Shown: in pieces, positions 9,287 to 20,800 of the stretch
Numbering within the stretch: position 1 is the first letter of the stretch
How the letters are laid out: each line of letters opens with the position of its first letter
Made by a program: the position numbers and the translations under genes
The notes under the pieces: generated by a model
The model's input: only the letters and a program-made list of their open reading frames with translations
Told to the model about the DNA's origin: nothing
The model's database searches: none
NCBI GenBank assembly: GCA_029204225.1
Contig: MU831883.1
Location: 1-64,000 of the forward strand
From: Diphasiastrum complanatum
Taxonomy: Eukaryota > Streptophyta > Lycopodiopsida > Lycopodiales > Lycopodiaceae
Length of the DNA stretch: 64,000 nt
Direction: 5' to 3'

Positions 9287-10924
9287 CCGCCCAGATTCAA
9301 TCATACAATATATACAAAAATTCTTTGCATTTGCACCGAGACCACAACCGTACATGCATTTCAAAGTCTTCAAATCAGCAGCTAGGTGCCATTCTATAGC
9401 AAAGCTTTCTCCTTCAACATTGAGCAATTTGCCTTCATTTTGTGCATGTATTATCTTAGATATACTGCATTTTTCAAATAGCCACTCCAGTACGTCGTGA
9501 GACTCCTTAGGAACTTCAAATGCAGCTATCCACCATATGTGATTTTCGGATTGCACGCTGAATTCTTTACAATAACTTCCGCCAAACTGTTGCAATTCAC
9601 GATTCATCAAGGTGATTGTGACACGTTCAAGTTTACGCCCTTTTACAATTTCTGCTTCGTCCAACTTAAAAACAAATATAACTTTACCTCCGCAATCTGT
9701 AAAACAGAAATTTCATTAAAAAAACATATTAGTTGAAGAAAAGCATACAATTGAAAACCGAAATCCACAATAAATGTTCTTACCATTTGTTCTAACTTCG
9801 TAATGTCGGATCATCATCGCTTGGACCTTTTCCAGATCTAAGAATATATTATTGCCTTGATGATAATGAAAACATGTCGAAGGTCCTTTCTTCTTATTGG
9901 TTACTGTAAAAGAATCCTCAATATGTTGAAACTCTCCTAATTCAGAGAGCAATATCGAATTGCATTCTCGTTTGGCGGATTCGACAAGTTTATAAGTAGG
10001 TATTATTTGATGGCATTTTAACCCATTTTTGTCAGAGCGTTTCATATACTTCTTCAAAGCTCTATACCCCTTGCGACTCACACCTCCTTGGTCACATGCG
10101 TACACCATCTCTTTAACATTTGGATTTGGCTTGAACTTGTCGACTAGCTTTTTGGCAATTCTCAAGCGAATTGAATCACTTGTTTCATCTTCCACAATCT
10201 TAATCAAATCTTTACCCTTCAAAAAAGGTTTCATATATTTTTCGGCAATAAAATCTTTTCCAACCGTCTTTTTCAAGAACTCTTTTGTGTCCCTCATACG
10301 TCTTTTACTGGCACCACCACCTGCTGCCAAAGCTTCTAGTTTGTGTCTCTTAGTGTTTTCATTTTCTGCTTGCTGATCCATCGAGACTCTATGCTTTCGT
10401 TGTAAGCCATATATTGTCCTCTGAAATATACTGATTGAAGATTGCAATTCTTCAATTTTTGTGACAGAACTGGCAAGCTCTATTTTCAAACCATTTATCT
10501 CCTGCTCCAATTTCATATTTATTCCATGCAATGACTTTAAATTGTCATTCATACTCAATATATGAATGTTTGCCGTATTTGCCAATGTCTCAGCTTGAAT
10601 TCTTCGAGAATCCATTGCTTGACAATAGCCAAGCAGTCCATTCCGACCATCCCCAACGAACCTTAACAAACTATGTACATCAGAAAATTTAGGAGGAGCA
10701 TCTACCAGTGGATTATGAGGGTATAAATCACCTCTTACCTATAGGTCAATATGTTTTTTTCCTTCTAATCTCCAACAATGCATGTCATACGGATTTAAGT
10801 TAACACCCCATGCAGCTTTGGTGGTCGCATAATCCTTCTCTAACTTCACATGTAAGTGATACTTGGTTGTCATCTTGAAGATGTCGAATTTCCCAAAAGA
10901 ATCTATGTAGAACAGTAGAAACAC

Positions 10925-13794
10925 ACCTTAATCAACCTTGTGTCAAAGTTCAATGTGAACTAACCATGATATAAGCTTTATTAGGCATATACTAGTTTCC
11001 ATCCCTAGGGTCCTATTGTAGTTAGGACAATGAAAGGTCGTCCTATACTAACCCTACTCTAGTTGTAATTTGTAACTTACCTATTAGTTGCCTATTATAG
11101 TCTATGCAAATAACCTACAATAGTCTATGAAAATGAAACCTACATTTAGGCCTTAACTCTTGCTCACCTTGTATGGTAACCCAAGGTAAAGGTGCCACGC
11201 AGGATTGATTAGCACTAAATTAATTATGATTAGAAAACTTGTTTAGGCAAGGAAGAGGCCCTTTTTGAGTCCATAAAGGGCCCTAATGTTCAAAATTATG
11301 GCAATTCTAACCCACCTCCACTAATTTGATCATAACTTCCTCAATATTGATCCAAATCATAAAAATTTAATACCTCTAAAAAGCTAACAACAAGGTCTAT
11401 CAGCATATATGATCAGATCAATGATTGAATGTGACTTGATTGGTCAAATTTATAGCAGAACAGTACTGAACATTTTGAAGAAAAAAACTAATAAAACTAG
11501 AGCTAGAAATCAAGATTTTTCATAACTCTTTGGATACTAATCGAAATGACCTGTCATATGGATCATATCAAAGCTAAGACAATGCTCTAAAATCCTATGT
11601 AAAGAACCTTGAAGTAAAAAAACCGAATCAAATCTGAAAAATACAAACAAAATAAAAGGCAGATTCTAATCACCTATTTGGATAACTTTTGAAAAAATTG
11701 CAATAACTTTTGCATCTCTTACCCAAATGGCCTGCAAATTGGTGCACATGAAAGCTAAACAAAGCCTAACCTATGGAATCAAATTAGAAATGAAAAATAA
11801 ATTCGAATGCTCAAAATTCGTCTGAACAAAAATGTAAATTTAAAAGTTGGAAAGTAGCAAAAAGAAAGTTTCAAAAACAATAAACTCATCAAATCTAATG
11901 AAATTCACATAGAAGCATTATGAATCACGGATCTATGCTCTGATACCAAGAAATGACACGTGCCAAATCTAAGCTAACAGAAATTACAATGGAAGTAAAG
12001 CTAAGAGCAAGAAAAGTACAAAGCATTCAAGATAACATATCCATAAAATGCTAGAAACACAAAGATATCCATTGAATCACATTAGCAATGAAATAAAGAA
12101 TACAAATCAATAGAAATGGAGCATGGATTCATGTAGATAAGGCACATGAGACCTAGCAAAGGAAATTCCCATAGCTCACATTCTTAGGGAGGAAGCAAGA
12201 CGCTCTCACTTGCAAATGAGCCAAAAGATCCAAAGATTGATGTCTCTTGCCTAGTTATAGACAATGCTCTACTTAACTAAACATAACTATTTTGAGGGAT
12301 AGTTAGTCCTTGTTAAGTATTATTTAAACTACATTGGGCCCTTATTTGCCTATTATCCTTATTAATTACTTTGAAAAGCCTAAAGAGGGAACCGCCTTGT
12401 TCTTAAGGCTAATAGCTCCTTTTGGACCTCCAAAGCTTACAATGGATATTCTAATGCGTTGATAAGCACTAATGTACTAAAAGTACATGACAGATAATAG
12501 CAAGAAAGCAGTGCCACTCATTCATATGTTTGATTTCACACACATGTGCTACTATTTTACAGAGAGATCATAGGTGGAAGCATGGAGGAATCCATTCATT
12601 ATGATTCTATGTACTCCGTGTATTGATATAAGTGATAGTGAAGCATCCAATTTGGACACTATTCTCTATGTCAATTATGATGTCTTTTCAAATATCATTT
12701 ATGGTATCAAAGAGAAAAGTTACATTCTTAAAAAGAAATTAGGTTTTTAGATAGAGCAAAGTAATGGTTTTAAAATAACAAGTTACACTTCGGAGAGATA
12801 TAGAGAGAGTGTGTGAAAAATGAGTAAGTTGTAACTCGACTATTTGGAGCCCTATTGTTTAAGTTCTAGTTGCTCATAAGTAATTTCCCACACTTTCAAC
12901 ATGTGTAAAATTGTCAATGGGAGGTATAAACACTTGTCTATTATTGGCCTAATGTGTAGGAGAAACATAGACCCTCAATACTAGTCAAGAGTGTCTCATT
13001 ACCATGATTCCGTCTTGATCAAGGGAGGAGATCGATTTGCATATTGAATGTGTGGCCAAGATTCATTTGGGCCAAGTGACATTAGAGCAGGCTCACTACT
13101 ATATATAGGACATTTTTGTACATATTTTGTATTGCATAATTGAGAGATCTTTAGTTCATTGATGGCACCCTTGAGATGTTAATCTTTTTTTTCTATTCTT
13201 GTGAATATATTGTTGTTCAATGCATTTGTAGGTTTTATGGAGCAACTTGCCCTACTTCAAGATGGTTGTGGACCTATGATTGAAAATATTGTGAATGATT
13301 TGCAACATGTACTTTGAATGTTGTGGGTTTGAATTCACCAATAAGCAAACCAAGATCCACTAAGAAAAACTATAAATGTACAATTTTTAAGAACTTTGGT
13401 CCCAAAAGGTAGAAAAACCACTGTCTTTATTTTGTCCATTAGGCTTGGTATGCTCTTATACACACAAGTCAATAACCTTCCTACAGGTGAATATTTCAAT
13501 CATAGTAGATACCAATCAACAACTTGTAACTATCACGACCTAAGGTCTACAATATTGGGGAGATATAGTACGTCTATACAAAACATAATGAGTTTGTTCA
13601 TATTTTAACTTCTACTTTACTAATACGTTTACTTCTGCCTTTATGATTCTTCTATATAATCTCGTTTCAAATAGTTTTTAAAGCACAATACAACTAGATC
13701 ATTTTCAATTTTTATGTGATCCAACTTCGTTACTCTTCCAGTGGTGGTTACAAATTCTTGCCATCATCATTCAAGCTTGCAGCTCTTGTTGGTT
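10925..13794. other. No gene; degraded LTR-like DNA
   Basis: AT-rich with no coding frame I can support. A minus-strand primer-site match, GCTCTGATACCA at about 11938-11950, is directly followed by TGACACG, suggesting the end of a minus-oriented LTR starting near 11956. The rest is unassigned. Confidence 0.4.
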
Positions 13795-14785
13795 AAAGCT
13801 TCAAAAGCTATAACAACAGCCCACACCAATACATAGTCTGAGAAACTATGGTTTTAGATTTCTGTATCTTGTTGTCTTTGATATGTGGTTGAACGTCAGC
13901 AATGTAATGGAGAACCACCCCAAAAACATAGAAATACAGTAAAGGAGGGAAGAAAATCTAAATGTATACTACTGCCTATAACCATCTTGTACCATACAAT
14001 CATTTTAAAATCATATGCTTATCACATAAAATAAATCACACCACTTAGCTCATATAAAGTATGGCAAATATTCTCCATCTACCAGCATTCTATCTATACC
14101 ACCGTGGAATTAGTGGATGCAGAATTTGTTGGTACCCTTTGCCTGCTACAGAGTCCCAACTTTAGCTGCATGAATGAACCTACACTTTATGGAGCACAAG
14201 CTATGATCCAAGGAGTATCCATGCAATTCATTTTGATGCAGCAGCGTCAAATTCTGGTGAAATGAATTATGATCAAATTTGAGAAGGTAAAGGAGATAGT
14301 CCAGAAACTAAAACTATATCCGTACTCAAATGCAGAAATTATCTTAAGTATGCATCATAAATCTTCTCCAAAGATCTCAAGATGCTAGAACTGTCATGAC
14401 AATAATCAAATTTCCGAAGGTCTGCGTACTACTGCAATATCATGACTAAAAATGGATAAAATACAAATCTTCGGAACTCGCATTGGAGGCATAAAGCAAA
14501 AGCAGCTGGATGACCAAAAAAAATTTGATCATGGGAATTTATCCTATACAGACAAGTGCTGATTTCATTCACACACTCTGCTAATTTGTATTAGCTTTCC
14601 CTCAGCTGCGCTGTTCCCGTGCTATAATGTTTTCAATTTTCTAGAAAAGAAGCTGAAACAAGTTCAAAAACTTCTCGATGCCATCAATCGCTGGAAATGA
14701 GATCTCTGATAAGTTTTCCCAAGGAGCTTCATCCACCAGTTCAGCACTCTGAAATACATCAAATAGAGAAGATAAGTACAACAAT
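13795..14785 (-). repeat. Segmental duplication, distal copy of the HCF107 3' end
   Basis: Collinear with about 16715-17745: shared landmarks include GAGAAACTA-TTTTAGA, the cluster around CTACACTxTAT-AAGCACAA, GATGCTAGAACT, and the terminal exon. Identity is moderate (perhaps 75-80% by eye), so the duplication is old. Confidence 0.7.
14641..14748 (-). pseudogene. Duplicated HCF107 terminal exon, frameshifted
   Basis: Begins with the same acceptor context as exon 8 and reads [15 protein letters not shown]. It keeps 25-30 alignable codons, then a one-base deletion changes the frame and gives an early TAG at 14641. Flanking sequence is also shared with exon 8 (about 13.8-14.79 kb versus 16.72-17.75 kb). 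Phase 0 splicing into it would still be possible, giving a protein about 26 residues shorter at the C-terminus. Confidence 0.75.
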
Positions 14786-14958
14786 CCAAGAATTGCATAG
14801 TTCTAGGAAACTGGAGTGATAGAAGTCCGGTGGCCCCTGTCATGTCACTCAAGAATATGCACCATAAATAACCCTCCTGATATACTAATGAGAACCCTCT
14901 GGTAGATCAGAGATATCAATGCCGTATATGCGTATAAGACGAGAAGCCTGGGAGTACC

Positions 14959-14960
<2 letters not shown>

Positions 14961-15006
<46 letters not shown>
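14961..15006. repeat. (GA)n microsatellite
   Basis: About 22 uninterrupted GA units. The adjoining 14786-16714 shows no gene apart from this tract and short shadow frames. Confidence 0.95.
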
Positions 15007-15008
<2 letters not shown>

Positions 15009-16714
15009 AATTCAATTGCATGGCCCAAAGTTTCAATTTGAGCATCAAATAGACAGACAAGGATACCAATCTTCTTCCAAACTCTTGACATTGCAACTTC
15101 TATCCCCTGGAGCTACAAAACTAGTTTTCAGGAATAAAACCAAAAATATCTCAAGCCTAATGGTCCTAATCTCTTTGTTGTTGGCATATCAAGGCCCTAT
15201 CATGAATTGGAAGACGCAATGTATTGCATTTGTGCTCAGGTGAAAAAAGGAAAGGGAAATCTCCAAGGTTTTTTCACAGTTCAGCTCCTTGTAAGCTAAA
15301 ATATGTGACTGTGATATCACATATTTACTGCTACACCAAAGCAATATTTACTGTGATATCAACTGCTACACCAAGCAACAATCTCAAATATTTACAAAAA
15401 TAAACATTTTTTTATCTAAACATGTTGTGCAGGTGTCTAAAACTTGTACCGATCTAACGGAACTTCAAGCTCTATGTACAAAAGCAATCAGCAGATGCCA
15501 ATTCTCATGAAATAAGCATAGAACATCAGGAATTCAGCCTACCACAGAGAGGAGAAACTTGAATATATGTTTGAACAACTGCAATAACATGCACTTAACT
15601 CTCCAGAAAAGAATGACAAAAGGTGATGTGAGATGAATGAACAGAGACATGGATGTAAGACAATCTAAATGAGTTACCTACATGCAAGTAAGACACGACT
15701 ATTTGAACAATGCATTTCTTGGGCCTAAAGTAAAGAGAGAATCTCATTTAATTGCCTGTCACTCAATTCTACAATACCAAAGTTAGTATAAGCCAACAAC
15801 TTTAAAATTGAAAAGCTCAGCAAGATCTTACAAAAATCGATCTTCAGTTAGCACTTAGAATATGAAAAGAGGATTTGACTCCCTTTCATATTGTGGCCAG
15901 TGTGATGTGTATGTGAAGAAAAAGAGGCTTGGGTCAGATCCTGCTGACATTCTAATAAATGGGAGTGGCATGGTACTTGTGGCCCTAACCACTACAGGTC
16001 TCTCTTTCTGCATCTGTGACACTGTGGGTGGGATATCTATACCAGACTAATACTCAGGTTTCATCCCCTGTTGCTGTGGGTGATGGCTGTGGGAAAGTAA
16101 GATGTGAAGCAAGTTTGCGACTGTCAACTTGTTATCTCTATACTTCAGTGAATATTGACGATGATCCGTAACTCACAAACAGAGAGTGACTTATAATTAA
16201 AGACAAAATAGTGCCTGTCTCAAGCTTAAGATTGTGGATATCTAAAAATATAATTCTCCTCAATGCCCACCTCAAGTAATGTACAAAGTCGGCAAATCTT
16301 ATCCTCTTTCGCTGTCCCCAAGATTATAGACTAGTCTGACTAGATGATGGTTGTGAGGAGGCCCATTATAAGGAGGATATAATGGCAAGTTCTTTTGTCG
16401 AGCCACGAAAATCTTGGAAGAAATAAAAAGATCATTATCAAGATTCTGTTAATGATTCAATCCATGAGAGCTACGTATTTTCAAGATTCCATCCATGGCA
16501 GTTACGTATTTTCAGAATTCCATCCATGAGAACTTTCTATTTTAAGGGCTGAAATTACAGCCTGCCTTAACTTGCTGGCTGCCTCGATCCTAAGTACCGA
16601 CCCTAGTGGAAACCACAAAAGATTCTACATATTATGGTCCGACAGAACTATGTAGCTCGTAATATGTTCAGGAACTAGCAACTGTGCCACAGGTTTGCAG
16701 CTCTGGGTACTTGA

Positions 16715-17745
16715 ACCCACAAAGTTATAGCATCCCTCCACACGACTGCAGTGTTCAGTGCATAGTTCGAGAAACTACAGTTTTAGAACAAACTTTCTGA
16801 ATCTTGTTATGTTCCCAACGTCTTGGAAATTAGCAAGATAATGGAGGATAACCATGAAAAGTCATAAAGTTTTAAAACACATACTACAGTGTACGACAAA
16901 AAACTTAAATCTTATACTGCTAGCTCTAACAGTTTTGTAGCTTACAGACATATCATAGCATTATGCTTCTTACATAAAATCACCCCTTAGCCTCGTATAA
17001 GTATGGCAGCTATTCTCTATCTGAAAAAGTCCGTTTTCATCACCTTGGATATGGTGGCTGTAAAGTTTGGCTGTGCCCTTTGCCTGCTATAGTGTTCCAC
17101 CGTTACTTCAATGGATGAGCCTACACTCTATAAAGCACAACCTGTGATTCCATGAGCATCCATCCAATAGATTTTCAAATGGTAGCCTCAAATTTCAGCA
17201 AAATAATTCATGGTTTACATCATGAAGCTAAGAAAATAGTCCAAAAAATGAAACTAGATCCACACTTCAGGGCAGAAAGACTTCTTAGTACACAACTTAA
17301 ATTTCTTCCAAATTTTCCAAGATGCTAGAACTAGTGTGACAATTACCATATTTCTGTAGGTCTGCATCCTATTGCGGTATCATGACTAGCTTCTTGGAAA
17401 AAAATATAGTACACAAATCTTTGACACTTACATATGTGACACAGCACGAGTAGCTGGCAGACTGGAAGTATTTTCACAAAGGAGGTTTACCGTATACAGA
17501 GCATGATATGTGATGATTTCATTCACACACTTTGCCAGTTTGCATTAGCTTCAGTTTCCCTCTGCTCCATTGTTCCCATGCTGTAATATTCTTTATTTTC
17601 TAAAGGAGAAGCTGAACCTAGTTTGAGAAACTTCTTGATGCTGTCAATCGCTGGAGATAACATCTCTGATAAGTTTTCCCAAGGAGCTTCATCCACTACT
17701 TCAGTACTCTGAAATACATACAATAGAGAAAGTAAGTCCAAAAAT
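16715..17745 (-). repeat. Segmental duplication, proximal copy containing functional exon 8
   Basis: Counterpart of 13795-14785. This copy keeps the open terminal exon. Both copies have a (GA)n tract a short way upstream of the acceptor on the coding strand. Confidence 0.7.
17523..17708 (-). CDS. HCF107: HCF107 exon 8, terminal exon
   Basis: 186 bp including the TGA stop. It encodes [17 protein letters not shown] and ends NANWQSV. Acceptor TTTCAG. It corresponds to the conserved TEVVD segment just after the HAT array. Intron 7 upstream is about 10.2 kb. A (GA)n/(TG)n tract, pyrimidine-rich on the coding strand, lies about 80 bp upstream of the acceptor. Confidence 0.85.
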   Translation of the reverse strand, partial: STEVVDEAPWENLSEMLSPAIDSIKKFLKLGSASPLENKEYYSMGTMEQRETEANANWQSV

Positions 17746-17777
17746 ATACACAAAGGTCCATGTGTGTGTGTGTGTGT

Positions 17778-17847
<70 letters not shown>

Positions 17848-20800
17848 TAAGCTTTTCTCAAATCACTTGAAAACAGGCTTCTTAGCATTTAAAGCAAGTA
17901 GTAGATGATTCATACTTATATGTTCTATCATAAACAAAAACTTCACATAACATAAAGAGCATGTTATCTCATCAAAATAACATCAATACATGTGTAAGTT
18001 ATTTGCTTGCTCGAAAATTCTGCAACAGACAAGCATGAACGCATAGACCAGGCTCGTGTCTGTGTAATAAAAAGTTCTCCCACCTTCACATATATAGGCT
18101 CCTTTCTCTTCCATGAGTTACTTCCTCTCTATAGCTTCTCTTTGATGGAAAGGGCACTTGACAAAAAGTGGCATATGTCACTCGATGATGTCACCTTCCA
18201 AAGGATTTTGTAGGACACCAATTCAGGATGTGCGTAGCTGTGCTACAAGCTCCAACGGGAAGATAAAGCGGATAAGCAATGTGCAATATGTACCTGGCTT
18301 AGCTAACAATCTGCTATCTGGTGGGACGATGGCTGATCAACAACTCAAGGTTGAGTTTGACAGCAACAAATGTCTTGTCAAAGACATCAAGAATCACTAC
18401 AAAGTGATTGCTACAGGAGCTAGAGTCAACGGAAATCGACTCTACAAATTGAATGCGAGATCTTTTGCTCAAGCTATGGTAAGCACGGTTGATAGTCGAA
18501 GTGATCTTTGGCATCAATGATTCGGTCATATTAGTGCTCAAAGTTTACAGATTCTCAAAAGAGGTAATCTAGTTATAGGATTGCCTGATATTTCTTTTGA
18601 AAGAAAAATTTGTGAAGGTTGCATTTTGGGAAAACAACACACAGAGAGGTTTACCAAAAGTGGAGCAAGGAGAGCCAGTGGCATCCTAGATCTTGTGCAC
18701 AGTGATCTATGTGGACCTATGCAGACTAGATCCTTTAGTGGCTACTATTACTTTATCACCTTCATTGATGATTATAGCAGATGCATTTGGATTTATTTCA
18801 TAAGCAAGAAATCAGATGCTTTTGCTAAGTTCAAGGAATTCAAGGCATTAGTTGAAAAGCAAACAAGATGTTGCATCAAAACTTTGAGATCTGATGGAGG
18901 TGGTGAGTATTTTTAGACAGAATTTATTGATTTCTGCAAAGATCAAGGGATCAAGAGGCAGACTACAACACCTTATTCACCACAGCAAAATGGAGTTGCA
19001 GAACGAAAGAACAGATCTATTGTTTGACACAAATGCACAGAAGCTTGTAATTTTCTAGAGATGCTATGTTTGACGAGGTGGGCCAAGGTGAACAATCTGA
19101 AGTAATCACTGAACCTTTTGATGAGGGAGCGAAAGTACAGGTCAAGAAGGAAGTGGATTTTGATATAGAAAATCCATTGGACAAAGGCAAGCCTGATGCT
19201 GAAATTCCCAAGAGAGTACCTAAATGGTACTTATCAGTCACAGATGGTGCAAAGAAGGGAGATACTCCCGAATCTAGTGAGCAAGGAGAGCTTAGAAGAT
19301 CAAGTAGAAATCGAAAACCTCCTGCAAGATTAGAGATGAATCTAGCCCTAATGGGATCCATCTTAACGGCTCAAGAACCTAAAACTTTCAACGAAGCAAA
19401 GGAACACAAAGAGTGGCGTGCAGCTATGGAAACAAAAATGGAGGCTATATCAAAGAACAAAACGTGGGACTTGGTTGAGCTACCTGATGGTAAGACACCT
19501 ATCACATGTAAGTGGATCTACAAGACGAAGTATGGAGCGGATGGGCAACTCAACAAGTACAAGGCACGATTAGTTGCAAGAGGTTTTGAGCAGCAGGAAG
19601 GTATAGACTTTGAGGAGACCTTCGCACCTGTAGCCAAAATGGTAACTATTCGTTCTATCATTGCAATTTATGCTTTCTATGGTTGGAAAATCCAGCAAAT
19701 GGACGTCAAATCTGCTTTTCTTAATGGAGTATTGGATGAAGAGGTATATTTAGAGCAACCTCAAGGGTTTGTTGAGCCAGGAAGAGATCATTTGGTTTGT
19801 AAACTCAACAAAGCCATATATGGATTGAAGCAAGCACCACGAGCATGGTACTCTTGCATTGATGAGCACTTCAAGCGAAGGGGAATGGTAAAGAGTGATG
19901 CTGATTTTAATCTTTACATTCTAAGGCAAGATTCAGATTGATCTTGTTTTTTGTAAATCTGAAGATCAAATGGCAGATATTTTTACTAAGTCATTAGGTA
20001 GATATAAATTTGAGAGGTTTCGTACTCTATTAGGAATAGAAGAATGTAATTTTATCATTGAGGGAGAGTGTTAGAAATCAATGATAAACTTCATTGTTAC
20101 TGTTTACGATGTACATTAATGTTGACAGTTGTTACCAGCTGTAATTGGCCGTAGGCTAGTCTATTAGTCTATTCGTAGGTTTTCTCTCTCTATCAGGGTT
20201 CAGGGTTTATATGTACATTTAATATTCAGTATGAAGTTAGTGTGATAATGTGATATTGCGTGTTCTTCTTCCGTCTCCCTACTTGGTGATTGTTTATGGT
20301 GAATGCTTGATGTTGCATTTCTGACTGAAGACGGCCTCTACCTATATGGGAGGCACAACAAACTTGACCAAGATAATGAATTGAGGGCTTGCCACAACAT
20401 CCATGATGGCATCGAGGTTTGAAAATGTGAAATCTTGCCGAATTCAAAATCAAGAGCACAAGCATCAAATTACTTCTAACACAAGATGGAGCTGGCTGCC
20501 TTGTCTCCTCCCAGCCTTTGCTGCATAGATTATGATGAGGAATGCCTCTCTCTAGGCTCACTTATCCAAAATTCTCAAGCACCCCTTAACCCTGACCCTT
20601 CCTAAATCTTGACACATGGCCAACTCCATGCACAGTCGACACTTGCCACTTGGCAATACCCTGACACATAGGCAAGTGAGTAGGCTGACATGTGTCACTC
20701 ATCCATTGGACCAAATGTCCCAGTGGGCATGTGACACGTGTCATGTTTGACCGGTCAACCCTGACATGTGTCACTCATTCACTGGACCAAGTGTCCCAGT

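Larger units (their letters stand above)
3594..10873 (-). pseudogene. Gene A: large transposase-like protein of unknown family, split by a Copia insertion
   Basis: Exon 1 starts at ATG 10873 (MTTKYHLHVKLEKDY) and ends at 9784; exon 2 starts at 9696; the coding sequence runs into the Copia element at 9287 and resumes at 4712; a last intron is 4029-4107; stop at 3594. Order: N-terminal domain, coiled coil (about residues 90-150), a basic segment with ACDQGGVSRKGYRAL, then VKVIFVFKLDEAEIVKGRKL, WHLAADLKTLKCMYGCGLG with a following Cys pair, IPLERVHFCTMHGELRILDK, and a C-terminal ITHYM...GMEKSHYRAKAAYF...EIFQWFYRG. Similar unnamed multi-domain proteins occur, as I recall, in large eukaryotic transposons; I cannot name the family. 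Stops TAG 10739, TAG 4321 and TGA 3969, plus a frameshift near 4545, make it a pseudogene. Confidence 0.6.
18187..20283 (+). mobile_element. Copia remnant A in HCF107 intron 7
   Basis: Ordered pieces of a Ty1/Copia pol in plus orientation: protease C-terminus ([15 protein letters not shown]), integrase zinc finger and core, reverse transcriptase N-terminal half, RNase H tail (ADIFTKSLG near 19975), then a polypurine tract GAGGGAGAG and a 3' LTR beginning TGTTAGAAATC at 20069. The LTR end near 20283 is uncertain. Gag, the 5' LTR, part of integrase (near 19045) and the second half of RT (after 19940) are deleted. Confidence 0.85.

Noticed and set aside
10739-10745. TATAG|GTAAGA as a splice donor instead of a nonsense codon in gene A
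   Set aside because: The TAG would remain in the upstream exon and the frame continues unchanged downstream, so a point mutation is simpler.
14885-15243. Frames with Arg-Glu or Ser-Leu repeats at (GA)n tracts
   Set aside because: Microsatellites read in frame give such dipeptides; the same appears at 26, 34 and 51.7 kb.
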